NCBI GenBank assembly: GCA_938029215.1
Contig: CALHFG010000051.1
Coordinates: 36,541 to 100,540 of the forward strand
DNA: 64,000 bases
DNA from: an uncultured Acidimicrobiales bacterium
GTDB taxonomy: Bacteria > Actinomycetota > Acidimicrobiia > Acidimicrobiales > SZUA-35
Direction: 5' to 3'
Under the pieces are notes generated by a model. It did not search any database and had not been told where the DNA came from. It saw only the letters and a list, made by a program, of their open reading frames with translations. A program made the translations under genes and the position numbers. Of this stretch, positions 45,023 to 54,138 are shown piece by piece. Numbering within the stretch: the stretch's first letter is position 1; every line of letters begins with the position of its first letter.

Positions 45023-45748
45023 CTACAGAGCGGCCAACGCCGACCGCAACGGACGCAAGAACCGCCGCGAAACCGGCACCGAAACGTCGCCGACCGTTGC
45101 GGTCGTCCGTCCGTCAGTGCTCACCAGCTCGCTAATTCGGGCGGCGCGCACCAGGTACCCCCGATGGGTGCGAACGAACCCATCGGAGCCCCACTGGGTT
45201 TCCAGTTCCGACAAGGTCTGTCGGATCAAGTGTGAACCATCTGCGGTGTGAAGACGCACGTAGTCACCCGTCGCCTCTACGATGTCGATCTCGCTGAACT
45301 CGACGAAGTACGTACGGTCCCCCTTGCGACACTCGATGCGCTGGCCGGACGACTTTGGCGGGAGTTCCGCAGTATCGTTCTTTCGATCGCATATGCGACG
45401 TAAGGCCTCTGCCAACCGTTCGCCATCCACCGGCTTGAGCAGATAGTCGATGACCTCAAGCTCGAATGCCTCGAGCGCATGACTTTCGTGAGCGGTCACG
45501 AACGCAACCAGCGGCGGGTTCTTGAACTTTCTCAGCGTACGGACCAGGTCCAACCCACTGAGGCCTGGCATCTGAATATCTACAAGCAATGCATCGATGT
45601 CTTCGTCCTCGGCCAGAATCCGGAGCGCATCGGACCCGGACCTGGCGGTGATCACCTCGCCGACCGACGGTGAACGGTGCAGCATGAACTCCAGGTCATC
45701 GAGCACCGCAGCCTCGTCGTCCACCGCCAGCACCTTCAAGCTCCCCAT
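45023..45748 (-). CDS. LytTR-family response regulator
   Basis: 241 residues. Receiver domain at 1-120: acidic pair in 'VLAVDDEAAVLDDLE', phospho-acceptor Asp in 'LLVDIQMPGLSGLDLV', Thr in 'VAFVTAHES' and Lys in 'DYLLKPVDG'. LytTR DNA-binding domain from ~136: 'IDIVEATGDYVRLHTADGS' and 'FVRTHRGYLVRAARISEL'. Encoded 22 bp after its kinase and 5 bp before the symporter partner, so it likely activates this operon in response to a substrate. Confidence 0.93.
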   Translation of the reverse strand: MGSLKVLAVDDEAAVLDDLEFMLHRSPSVGEVITARSGSDALRILAEDEDIDALLVDIQMPGLSGLDLVRTLRKFKNPPLVAFVTAHESHALEAFELEVIDYLLKPVDGERLAEALRRICDRKNDTAELPPKSSGQRIECRKGDRTYFVEFSEIDIVEATGDYVRLHTADGSHLIRQTLSELETQWGSDGFVRTHRGYLVRAARISELVSTDGRTTATVGDVSVPVSRRFLRPLRSALAAL

Positions 45749-45770
45749 CGCATCCTCCCCACCGTTCTAC

Positions 45771-46868
45771 CTACCTGCGATCCCGAACGTACTTCGGTAT
45801 CTGCATCGTGACACACGTGCCAGCACCGCTCGCGGTGCTGATCACGAGCCCGTACTCAGCACCGAAGGTCGTCCGCAGTCGCTCATCGACGGCAAGCACC
45901 CCAACGTGCGGCGTGGAGCCCCTACCTTCGAGCGCTGCAGCCAGCACTTCCGGATCGATGCCGACCCCGTCGTCTTCCACCACCACCTGCGCCTCAGCGC
46001 CTTGATCTACGACGGAGATCTTCAGTAACCCACGCCCCTCGCGATGTTCCAGTCCATGGCGGATGGCGTTCTCAACAATTGGTTGGATTGTCAAAAACGG
46101 GAGCTGCACGCCCAGGACTTCTGGAGCGACCCGTAGAGACGTTTCGAATCTGTCACCAAACCGTGCCTGTTCGAGCTCAAGATAGATTTCCACCAGCTGA
46201 AGCTCATCGGAAATGTTCGACAGCTCACCCCGCGTCCGGAACGTTGCCCGCAGAAACTCGGCAAAAGTGCCGAGCAACGCGCGGGCCCGGTCGGGATCGC
46301 GATGCACAAAGCCCGCGATGGCGGTGAGCGAGTTGTGTACGAAGTGCGGAGAGATCTGTGCCCGCAGGGCTACCAGCTCGGCCTGCGCTGCCGCGGTTCG
46401 AGACTGCTCAAGATCAGCCAGTGCGAGTTGTGAAGAAACGATTCCAGCGAACTGAGTCAACTCTGCCAGCGGCGGCCGAACCTCCGGCGAGGTAACCACA
46501 TGAATCGCCCCCAACGGCACGTCATCGAAGTGAAAGACCGCAACCGCAATGTCGGTCGACCCTTCTCCGGAAGCGACTTGATACACCGTGGGCTTTTCGA
46601 AGCGATGACGATCGATCACGGTTGCCGTTTGCTCTTCTATTGCAGGGTGCGGTAGTTCATCCCCAACGCCAGCCAAGACCTTCTCCGTGTCGGTCACCAC
46701 GACTCGAGGAAGCCCGAGGACCGCTGCGGCCGTCGATGCGACCGAGTGAGCACTTTGCCGACCAAACCCCGACTGCAGCTCGCCCGAAAGCTGATTGATC
46801 GCAGCTAGAAGATCAGCCGTTCCCAGCTGCGGCAACGTCCCCGATTGTTTCCGCATGCGTCGAAGCAC
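45771..46868 (-). CDS. LytS-type sensor histidine kinase with GAF-like domain
   Basis: 365 residues from GTG 46868, fixed by a leaderless-type -10 (ATG 46856 is the alternative). No membrane helix. Residues ~40-150 look GAF-like ('VASTAAAVLGLPRVVVTDT'). The LytS kinase core follows: 'LRAQISPHFVHNSLTAIAGF' with the phospho-acceptor His, 'LQPIVENAIRHGLEH'-type N-box ('TIQPIVENAIRHGLEH') and 'VVEDDGVGIDPE'. A cytosolic sensor coupled to a symporter could measure uptake flux or an intracellular acid. Confidence 0.92.
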   Translation of the reverse strand: MLRRMRKQSGTLPQLGTADLLAAINQLSGELQSGFGRQSAHSVASTAAAVLGLPRVVVTDTEKVLAGVGDELPHPAIEEQTATVIDRHRFEKPTVYQVASGEGSTDIAVAVFHFDDVPLGAIHVVTSPEVRPPLAELTQFAGIVSSQLALADLEQSRTAAAQAELVALRAQISPHFVHNSLTAIAGFVHRDPDRARALLGTFAEFLRATFRTRGELSNISDELQLVEIYLELEQARFGDRFETSLRVAPEVLGVQLPFLTIQPIVENAIRHGLEHREGRGLLKISVVDQGAEAQVVVEDDGVGIDPEVLAAALEGRGSTPHVGVLAVDERLRTTFGAEYGLVISTASGAGTCVTMQIPKYVRDRR

Positions 46869-46880
46869 CCTCCCACACTA
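46869..46880 (-). promoter_or_regulatory. Leaderless-type -10 box of kinase-regulator-symporter operon
   Basis: On the minus strand TAGTGT (46880-46875), six bases (GGGAGG), GTG 46868. Confidence 0.5.
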
Positions 46881-46946
46881 TGGCCTCAACGCTTTGGCCC
46901 GAACGGTCAGCGTTTAGTTTTGAGCCATGGATGTCGATAGATCAAC

Positions 46947-47771
46947 GTGGCCGTGGTAACCCCCCGAGCGGGCGAAGAGCATCGGATCCGGAACCGGAAC
47001 CCGAAGATCAAGTTCTCTGAGGACTATCCCCTTCAATGGCACCGAACGATCCCAGAGTTTGCGTGCGCGTGTAATGCCGTATCGTTGCTGATGCCCCACG
47101 TTGAGCCCTTCGTTGTTCGTTCCGTAGAACGGGTGGCCGACCGTCTGGACGACGATGTTCGGCCCGCAGCGCTGGCCTTTGCCCGCCAGGAACGTCAGCA
47201 TCATTCTCAGCATCGCCGTTTCAACGACCGTGTGTACGCCGCTCACCCGGGTCTGGCCTGGATCGACCGACTGATGGCGGCAACGTTCCGGGTGCTGGAT
47301 CGTCGCAGCGATGAGTTTGGCGTTGCCTTCTCAGCTGGCGCCGAAACCATCGCCTACGCCGGGGCACGCTGGACCGACGACCGAATCGGCCTTCTGTTCG
47401 ATGATGCCGAGCCAACCGCCCGTCGCCTGTTCCTGTGGCATTTGGCCGAGGAAGTAGAACACAAAGGCGCCGCCCATGATGTGTGGGAGTCGTTCTCGGG
47501 CAATCGCTTCAAGTACGTACTCGGCACAATGACAAGCGTTCTGGTCCTTGCGTTCTTTGCGTTCATCGGCACGCTGGGTCTGCTATGGACCCAACGCAAA
47601 CTGTTCTCGCCTCGAGCGCACATGAACCTCTTTATCTGGAGCTGTACCTACATCTTTGAGTTCATGCCGCTGGCAGTGATCTCCGCATTACCGGGACACC
47701 ACCCCAACGATCTCACCGATCCGGTGTATCTACCGACCTGGCTCAAGATCGAAGTTGATCACGAGCTGTAG
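46947..47771 (+). CDS. PF10118-like predicted metal-dependent hydrolase
   Basis: 274 residues from GTG 46947 (GTG 46953 possible). The family layout is clear: 'AALAFARQERQHHSQHRRFN' near residue 80 and 'LFLWHLAEEVEHKGAAHDVW' near 170 give a Glu/His-rich di-metal-like site reminiscent of ferritin-like folds. One or two membrane helices follow ('VLVLAFFAFIGTLGLLW'). Conserved C-terminal 'LPGHHPNDLTDP'. The reaction is not established for the family. Confidence 0.85.
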   Translation: MAVVTPRAGEEHRIRNRNPKIKFSEDYPLQWHRTIPEFACACNAVSLLMPHVEPFVVRSVERVADRLDDDVRPAALAFARQERQHHSQHRRFNDRVYAAHPGLAWIDRLMAATFRVLDRRSDEFGVAFSAGAETIAYAGARWTDDRIGLLFDDAEPTARRLFLWHLAEEVEHKGAAHDVWESFSGNRFKYVLGTMTSVLVLAFFAFIGTLGLLWTQRKLFSPRAHMNLFIWSCTYIFEFMPLAVISALPGHHPNDLTDPVYLPTWLKIEVDHEL

Positions 47772-47815
47772 TCTGCCCGGCGGACTACCTGACCTGCAGC
47801 GCCGGTTACATCAGC

Positions 47816-47998
47816 GTGATCAAAGACCTACTTCTTCCTGAGACCGATCGAGCCGTGCTCATACAGCTCATCGTGACAGTGGTTGCCCTGGTTTTGGTGA
47901 CGGTTGCGACCCGCAAGACGATCAAAGAGGTCAGGCTTCTTATCTGGGGCATGTTTCTGATGGTGTTTGCGTGGTTTGCCCTTCGGGCACTGCACTAG
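47816..47998 (+). CDS. Small two-helix membrane protein
   Basis: 60 residues from GTG 47816. Short acidic head, then two hydrophobic segments ('LIQLIVTVVALVLVTVATR' and 'LLIWGMFLMVFAWFALRAL') separated by a basic loop. Codon use looks like the neighbours. Stop codon shares CTAG with the convergent DedA gene. Function unknown. Confidence 0.6.
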   Translation: MIKDLLLPETDRAVLIQLIVTVVALVLVTVATRKTIKEVRLLIWGMFLMVFAWFALRALH

Positions 47999-48636
47999 CC
48001 TGCCGCACCCGCGCCTGCGCTTCGTTTTCGCTGCCACCGAACCAATTCGATCAGACCGGTGATCGCCAGAGCACTGGTGAACGCAGCCGCAAACGCGATG
48101 GTTTCGCCGTTAGGGCGCTCTTCGAGCCAGTCGCCGAACAGGAAACCCAGACCACCGGCATAGCTCGCCCAGATAAACCCGGCGAGAACGTCCCATCGTA
48201 GGAACCAGCCCGTGTACGGCTGTCTGGTTGCCCCACACGCAAGCGTCAAGAGCGTCCTGCCACCAGGAATGAAACGGGCAGTGATCAGTAGGAGGCCGCC
48301 TCGTTCGCGGATCTGGCGCGAGGTCTTTTCAATGCTTGCAGCTCGCTTGGCGAAGAAGCCGGGAAACCGCGTGGAGCCGAACCGTCCGAGGCTGTAGCTC
48401 ACCGTGTCACCGGCCATTGCTCCCAAGGCGCCGGCGAGTACGACCAGCAGGATGTTTAAGTCCCCGGCTCCGGCAGACACTCCGCCGATGATCACGGTGG
48501 TCTCACCCGGCACGACCGGGAAGAATCCGTCGATCATGGCGATGGAGAAGATCAACAGGTAGAACCACGGGCTATCGGCGAAGGACTCAGACCATTCGAA
48601 AACCGATTGAAGCGATTCCCACAGACCCGACAACAC
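47995..48636 (-). CDS. DedA-family membrane protein
   Basis: 213 residues from GTG 48636 (leaderless-type -10). DedA/VTT fold: 'IDGFFPVVPGETTVIIGG' with the re-entrant Pro/Glu region, 'GALGAMAGDTVSYSLGR' and 'GGLLLITARFIPGGRTLLTL'. Four to five membrane helices. Family members flip or transport undecaprenyl phosphate or other phospholipids and support proton-motive-force homeostasis; the substrate here is unknown. Confidence 0.92.
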   Translation of the reverse strand: MLSGLWESLQSVFEWSESFADSPWFYLLIFSIAMIDGFFPVVPGETTVIIGGVSAGAGDLNILLVVLAGALGAMAGDTVSYSLGRFGSTRFPGFFAKRAASIEKTSRQIRERGGLLLITARFIPGGRTLLTLACGATRQPYTGWFLRWDVLAGFIWASYAGGLGFLFGDWLEERPNGETIAFAAAFTSALAITGLIELVRWQRKRSAGAGAAG

Positions 48637-48648
48637 CCAGTAATCCTA
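48637..48648 (-). promoter_or_regulatory. Leaderless-type -10 box of DedA gene
   Basis: On the minus strand TAGGAT (48648-48643), six bases, GTG 48636. It lies between the P450 stop (48655) and DedA, so DedA need not depend on P450 transcription. Confidence 0.5.
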
Positions 48649-48654
48649 CGGCGC

Positions 48655-49812
48655 TCAGAAGGTGCAGGTGACCTTGGCAGGCTTTCGAAAAATCAGGCCC
48701 TGAGGATCACCGGAGCGTTCTGCGTCAAAGGTCAGTTTGGGGAAGAGATCTAGCACGGCGTTGACTGCCGACTGCGTCTCGGCCCGCGCCAGGTGGAGCC
48801 CGACGCATCGATGAGGTCCCTCAACGAAGGTAATGTGTTGTTGATGATTCGGTCGGAGAAGGTCGAATCGATCGGGATCAGGGAAGACCGCAGGGTCTCG
48901 GTTGGCGCCGAGCAGTGACAGCGTCACCAGATCGCCCTTCGGAATCGTTACGTCGCCGAGCTGTACCTCCTGGGTGGCGTATCGATCGACGACGGCGGCT
49001 GCAGGCTCAAGCCTGAGCGACTCTTGCACGGCCGCTGCTACCAGCGAGCGATCGGCCCGGACCGATGCCATGGCCGCAGGGTTTGTGAGGAGGTGCCACA
49101 GAACATTGGCCGTCATGCCCTCCGATGTCTCGATCGCGCCGAACATCACCACCGCGGTCGCCGGAGTGACTTCGTCGGGGCGCAGCACACCGCGATCATG
49201 AATCGTTTGCACGAGCGACGCATGACCTGCGTCGGCGAGGGTGTTACGAACCCGCTCCCGGATAGCTTCCACCGCTGACTGGCCCTCGGCCGACACCGGC
49301 ATACCGGTGGCCATGCCCACGATGGCGTTCGTGATGTGTTTGTACCACCCGAGCACGTCGCGGGCGGCGACGTCCTTCAGGCCGAGAAAATGCACGATCG
49401 TCGTAACCGCTAACGGCCCAGCCAACGCGGAACGCAACTCGATCTCTCCGCCGGACTCAAACGGCTGCAGGAGCCGCCTCGCCTCTTCATTCAACCAGTC
49501 CTCGAAGCCGTCGCGTACCGCCTTCGGACGGAAGAACTCGGCGAACGCAGCCCGATGGCGGGTGTGTTCGGGGCCGTCCATGTTGAGCATGGAGTCACCG
49601 ATGACTTTTGCCGTCGTAAACCGGGGGTCATCAACGGTAAATCGGTCAGCGTCTTTCATCGCCTCGATCGCCTGATCGCGCCCGGTCACAAGCCAGCCGT
49701 TGAGTGCCGGAATCCACGAGACCGGCTCGTACTGCTGTAACTCGGCAAGGAGCGGATACGGGTTGGTCTCAAGCGCTTGCGCCGTAACCGTGGCCCCGAT
49801 CGGAAACTCCAT
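48655..49812 (-). CDS. Cytochrome P450
   Basis: 385 residues, normal for a soluble bacterial P450. Heme-binding loop 'FVEGPHRCVGLHLARAE' (Cys ligand ~residue 338), ExxR in 'VQESLRLEPAAA', and an I-helix with the acid/alcohol pair in 'VMFGAIETSEGMTAN'. 'HTRHRAAFAEFF' is the C-helix region. Substrate unknown; no ferredoxin or reductase is adjacent. It follows the EssC-like ATPase by 47 bp on the same strand. Confidence 0.95.
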   Translation of the reverse strand: MEFPIGATVTAQALETNPYPLLAELQQYEPVSWIPALNGWLVTGRDQAIEAMKDADRFTVDDPRFTTAKVIGDSMLNMDGPEHTRHRAAFAEFFRPKAVRDGFEDWLNEEARRLLQPFESGGEIELRSALAGPLAVTTIVHFLGLKDVAARDVLGWYKHITNAIVGMATGMPVSAEGQSAVEAIRERVRNTLADAGHASLVQTIHDRGVLRPDEVTPATAVVMFGAIETSEGMTANVLWHLLTNPAAMASVRADRSLVAAAVQESLRLEPAAAVVDRYATQEVQLGDVTIPKGDLVTLSLLGANRDPAVFPDPDRFDLLRPNHQQHITFVEGPHRCVGLHLARAETQSAVNAVLDLFPKLTFDAERSGDPQGLIFRKPAKVTCTF

Positions 49813-49859
49813 TCTTGACTAACCCTTCTTGCCAAGGATCTGTTCCACAGGACTATGGG

Positions 49860-52800
49860 CTAGGTCGTCGCAGCCTGAATCGCCATCATGTTCCCGTTGA
49901 TCACCATGATCCCCTGCCCCTTCTTTAGGTCCGCCACCAATTTGGCTGGAAACATCACCTTCAGTGCGTCGCCGTCGGTCGCGAGCGGCTGCAGAACGAG
50001 CCCAACCGGACTGGAACGAAACACACTTGTCCATTCCATTAGCGCCTTGGTGTCGCTCGGCTTCATCGCTGCCAACATCCATTGACCTTTGCCGGTCGTG
50101 GCAGCGAAAGCTTTCAATTGCTCGGCCAAGCCGATGTCGACGCGGGCGGCGTCGTCGACGACAACCAGCGACGCGCCGGCCAGCAGGTCCTCATCGATGA
50201 GTTCGCTCGGTTGAATCAGCGTTGTGCCTCCCACGACGGCGAGAGATGATTCCGGGTCCGCCACAACAACGATCGGGCCGGAAAGGTCGGCGGCCACGGC
50301 CTGCGTCGTTAGCTGGACCAGAACTGAGGTGCGCCCCGTGCCAGGACTTCCCAAGACGACGGCTCGATCATCGATCGACAACACCGCGGTTTCTACGTCG
50401 CGAATACGCACGCCGATCGGAAGCTCTAGTCGGCTCCCTTGCCTGCTGGCATGCACGTCGAGATCTGCAGAGCGGGTCTGGCTCTCAAGCCGCCTGACCC
50501 GTCGTGGTGGTCGGACCACAGGCGCCTCGAGGCGATCGACAATCGACGCGACCTCAGCCATGCCGATCGAGGCTGCAATGCCATCGAGCCCGGTTTCTAC
50601 TTCGAGAATCATTCGTCCGGACAGGACCGGAACGTCACGCTGTCTTAGGCCAAAGCTTACGACTGCAGCCGGATCGGTCAGCCGGTGGAGAAATTTCAGT
50701 TTCGCCTGGCTGGTAACCCGGCTCGGCAGCTGGCGCTCCGTGCTCGCGCTGGCGACGATGGAGAGGCCGAGCGTCGCAGCTTCTCGCAGGAGGGCTCCCA
50801 GGCGCGACAGCGTCGCGTGATCCCCTGCCTCGTTGAGACGTTCATAAAGCGACCCCATACCTTCAACCACGACCAGAAGTGTGGGGAGGTCGGTCACGGA
50901 TCCGCCGCTTGCGCGGAGTGCCTTTCGCTCAGCCACCGAGTCGGCGAGTAGATCGAGAACCCTGGCGAGCAGATCGTCGTCGTCGTGGGTGATGTAGGCA
51001 CCGACCGCGGGTGCGTTGCGCAGGATCCGCAGCCCCGCGGCGCCCGAGTCGAGAAGGTAGATATGCAGGTCGTCGGCGGAGCATGCCCGCATCGCCTGGA
51101 CCGCAATCGTTCTCAGCGTGTCGGCGGTGTGGGCCGCGTCGGCACCAAACACAAAGGTGTTGGCGTTTCCAAGTGGAATGGTTAGCGCTTCGCGGCGTTG
51201 CTCGCCTGGCACGTCAAGAAGACCAGCGACAACACAATTTTCGTCGGCACCTATCGACAGAAGACCGTCGAGGCCGATGCTGGGCGGAAGTTCAGGCAGC
51301 CAGGGCTTTCGTGGCTCGGCCAACCCTGCCTTGTCATTGGCAAGAACGATCTCCTGAACCATGCGCTCCATATCTGTGGGTTGGTCCGACAGATCCTGCC
51401 GTTCGGCGGTAGGCGTTGGGCGCAGCAGATACTGCCAAGACGAGATACCGGTTGAAGCGACCGTGTCCGGAGTGACGCCTCCCGCATAGGCGGCCTGAAC
51501 GGGCACGATGTCGCCAGCGCCCATACGTACAAACCCTCTACCCATGTCCGATCGACGCAACCGTGCTGCGTCGTTGGTGCCGAGAACGTCTTGGGAATCT
51601 GCATCATCTTGCACCCGCAAACTGATGCGTAGGTTGGTGTTGCTCTTGATCTTTGCATCCACAACACCAGCGGGACGCTGGGTTGCCAACACCATGTGAA
51701 TCCCAAGTGATCGGCCACGCTGGGCGATGTCGACCAGGGCATCCAGAAACTCTGGCAACTCTGCCGCCAGGGTGGCGAACTCGTCCACCACGACCACGAG
51801 ACGAGGCATGACGCCGCCGCCGGATCGATAACCACCGAGATCGTGTGCTCCTGCATCTCGGAACGTGATCTCCCGAAATCGGAGCTCAGCCTGGAGCGAA
51901 CGAAGCGCCCTAGCTCCCAGGTGACCGTCGAGATCGGTGACCATGGCGACCGCATGCGGCAACTCGGCGCACGCATCGAACGCTCCGCCACCCTTGTAGT
52001 CAACCAAAACGAAGTTGACGGTCCGAGGGCTGAACCGAGTTGCGAGAGACAACACGAACGATCGCAGGAACTCGCTCTTGCCTGCGCCAGTGGTGCCCGC
52101 CAACAAGGCGTGCGGACCGTCCTTGACCAGATCGGTTTCGAAGGGGCCGTGCGGCCCGACCCCCAAGGTCGCAATCGGGTTCGGGTCTGCGCCCGCCGTC
52201 TCCCAACGCTCCAGAACAGCGTCGGCCGAGATGGAGCCGGTAACCGAAGGCAGTGCCACGTGGGAAGGCAACTCGATGGACGTAGCCGACGCATCCGGGT
52301 CGGTGAGGCGGGCCAGCGATCGAGCGGTGGCAGTCGCGGTCGGAACATCCATCCCGACTGGCGTCACGTACTCGCTCGTCACTCCTGTGACCATGTCGGT
52401 GAAGGTCGCCGTACCATCGTCGTCGATACGGATGACCCAGTGACAGCTCGCGGGCAACTCGTCTTCGTGAACGGCAACCACGACACCACTGATTCCGTTG
52501 TTGGCGGCTAATGCTTGTCGCAGCGGTGACTCGCCGGAGCGAAGGAGGTCGACACCATCGATAAACAGCACGGAGACCGGGTGAGCCAAAGGTTCTAGAC
52601 CCGGGCGTGAAGGTACGTCGACGGTTTGCTTGGCGATGAGTTCGGCGACTTGGTCGTTGGTGCATGCCAGCCGATGCGGCGAACCGAGATGCGGAAGCCA
52701 CTTGGCCCAGTCCCAGTCATCCAGGATCTGGTCGGGGCCGACCAGTGCCATCGGAACGTCGGCGGGCCCGGACAGAACAGCGAGCCCGGCCATCACGGCT

Positions 52801-54011
52801 CTTGCCACGCCCAAGGCATCGGCACGGTCCCCAACGATTCCTAGCGATCCCAGGGCCAGGTTGACCGCGAGCGGAACAGAATCAAGATGGGCGATCGAGG
52901 CGACGAGATCGTCCACTTGCTCTGGGACCGGCGTGTCAAACCTCCACGCCCGCTCCCCGATAGCGATCGTGGCAACTGCGAAGTCATCGTGACCAGGGCG
53001 CCGCTCCCACAGTCTCGGATCGTGATGAAGCGCTCGAGGCACAAGCTCAGCCGGGCCAGGGTTCACGAGATTCTCGTGATCTACGACCGCTCGCCGAGCC
53101 TGGAGAATCTGGTGGAACGTGTCGGCACGGGCAACTTGCACCGCACGCTCGTACTCTCTGCCATGTTTGCCGGCTCGACGCTTGCCGTCATACCAGCGGG
53201 CAATCATGGCCAGCGGGCTCAAGGCGGCGAAGTACAACATGGTCGAACTGCCGATCGCCAGCGCCAAGATGGCAGCCCCGGGAATGGGAGCGAGCATCGC
53301 AATCCAACTCAGGGGCTGTACCTCCGGGGGAGGTTTGGGCATGGCAGGCGGCGTGTACGCATGGTCTGGGGACGGGCTGACAGATCGAGGGATGCGGTGC
53401 ACTGCGCCGTCGGCCGGGGGGCGCCGACGGAGCGGCGGAGCGAATGGCTCGAGCTTGAACCGTTCATCGCCGAGGTGCAAGACCGTCGTTGTGTGGCGAG
53501 GTCTCGCGACCGATGACGACAAGAGCTGACCATCGAGTACGACCGGCGTCGAACCGGGGGTCACAAGGATCTGGTCGGCCCGAATATCGAGAAGAACCCG
53601 CACAGCGCAGCCCGACAGGGCCCCCTGGGGGTGCCAGTCCGGTCCCCCATCGTCAAATTGAAACTGCCCGGCCGGCAAGTCTTGGCGGCGGCCGGCATGG
53701 GGGCCAGCGATACACGCCACGGTCAGAAGAGATTGATCGTCTGCGGCGAGGTCGGGCCGAACCCCATCCGCGGGGTTGGCTAGTACGGAGCCGTCGGCGA
53801 TCGAGGTCTCGGCCAGCATCGCAGAACCGGAAAATACCCGACCGTCGATGAGGAGGGGTCCGTAGGTGAACCCAGCGATCTCGGCGAGGTCCCCGACGAG
53901 CGCGGTCGTGCGGTCGCAGGCGACGGTGATGTCTCTGGTCGACGGCTCGCTCGACCTCGAGCCGAGCGCGACGGGACCCGTGAAGATTGCGACGCGCAAC
54001 AGATCGGTCAT
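49860..54011 (-). CDS. EssC/EccC-like FtsK/SpoIIIE ATPase of type VII secretion type
   Basis: 1383 residues. N-terminal ~210 residues are beta-rich and resemble the FHA-like head of EssC ('VRVLLDIRADQILVTPGST', 'TVLHLGDERFKLEPF'). Two membrane helices follow at ~235-280, then a cytosolic linker domain and three FtsK-like ATPase modules. The first is intact: Walker A 'LLAGTTGAGKSEFLRSFVLS' (~637), 'FVLVDYKGGGAFDACAELPH' and 'LVVVVDEFATLAAELPEF'. The second (~955, 'VFGADAAHTADTLRT') and third (~1220, 'LGSPGTGRTSVLVQ') lack the P-loop Lys, as in many EccC/EssC proteins. It should power export of WXG100-like substrates, but none is encoded here. Confidence 0.9.
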   Translation of the reverse strand: MTDLLRVAIFTGPVALGSRSSEPSTRDITVACDRTTALVGDLAEIAGFTYGPLLIDGRVFSGSAMLAETSIADGSVLANPADGVRPDLAADDQSLLTVACIAGPHAGRRQDLPAGQFQFDDGGPDWHPQGALSGCAVRVLLDIRADQILVTPGSTPVVLDGQLLSSSVARPRHTTTVLHLGDERFKLEPFAPPLRRRPPADGAVHRIPRSVSPSPDHAYTPPAMPKPPPEVQPLSWIAMLAPIPGAAILALAIGSSTMLYFAALSPLAMIARWYDGKRRAGKHGREYERAVQVARADTFHQILQARRAVVDHENLVNPGPAELVPRALHHDPRLWERRPGHDDFAVATIAIGERAWRFDTPVPEQVDDLVASIAHLDSVPLAVNLALGSLGIVGDRADALGVARAVMAGLAVLSGPADVPMALVGPDQILDDWDWAKWLPHLGSPHRLACTNDQVAELIAKQTVDVPSRPGLEPLAHPVSVLFIDGVDLLRSGESPLRQALAANNGISGVVVAVHEDELPASCHWVIRIDDDGTATFTDMVTGVTSEYVTPVGMDVPTATATARSLARLTDPDASATSIELPSHVALPSVTGSISADAVLERWETAGADPNPIATLGVGPHGPFETDLVKDGPHALLAGTTGAGKSEFLRSFVLSLATRFSPRTVNFVLVDYKGGGAFDACAELPHAVAMVTDLDGHLGARALRSLQAELRFREITFRDAGAHDLGGYRSGGGVMPRLVVVVDEFATLAAELPEFLDALVDIAQRGRSLGIHMVLATQRPAGVVDAKIKSNTNLRISLRVQDDADSQDVLGTNDAARLRRSDMGRGFVRMGAGDIVPVQAAYAGGVTPDTVASTGISSWQYLLRPTPTAERQDLSDQPTDMERMVQEIVLANDKAGLAEPRKPWLPELPPSIGLDGLLSIGADENCVVAGLLDVPGEQRREALTIPLGNANTFVFGADAAHTADTLRTIAVQAMRACSADDLHIYLLDSGAAGLRILRNAPAVGAYITHDDDDLLARVLDLLADSVAERKALRASGGSVTDLPTLLVVVEGMGSLYERLNEAGDHATLSRLGALLREAATLGLSIVASASTERQLPSRVTSQAKLKFLHRLTDPAAVVSFGLRQRDVPVLSGRMILEVETGLDGIAASIGMAEVASIVDRLEAPVVRPPRRVRRLESQTRSADLDVHASRQGSRLELPIGVRIRDVETAVLSIDDRAVVLGSPGTGRTSVLVQLTTQAVAADLSGPIVVVADPESSLAVVGGTTLIQPSELIDEDLLAGASLVVVDDAARVDIGLAEQLKAFAATTGKGQWMLAAMKPSDTKALMEWTSVFRSSPVGLVLQPLATDGDALKVMFPAKLVADLKKGQGIMVINGNMMAIQAATT

Positions 54012-54125
54012 AGCACTACCCGAAAGTACTGAGGCTTCTCGCCTGGTACCTGAGGCCCCCGCCTGCTCCTTTCCTAGGCCGACCTACCCACCTGGCGGCG
54101 CGGAAGGATGGGAGGCGCACCCGAG

Positions 54126-54138
54126 TACCTTGGTTCTC
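54126..54138 (+). promoter_or_regulatory. Leaderless-type -10 box of TPR protein
   Basis: TACCTT (54126-54131), seven bases, ATG 54139. The same hexamer occurs before korA. Confidence 0.5.

Noticed and set aside
46914-47246. Minus-strand ORF of 110 residues
   Set aside because: Antisense to the PF10118-like gene, which has clear family motifs on the plus strand.
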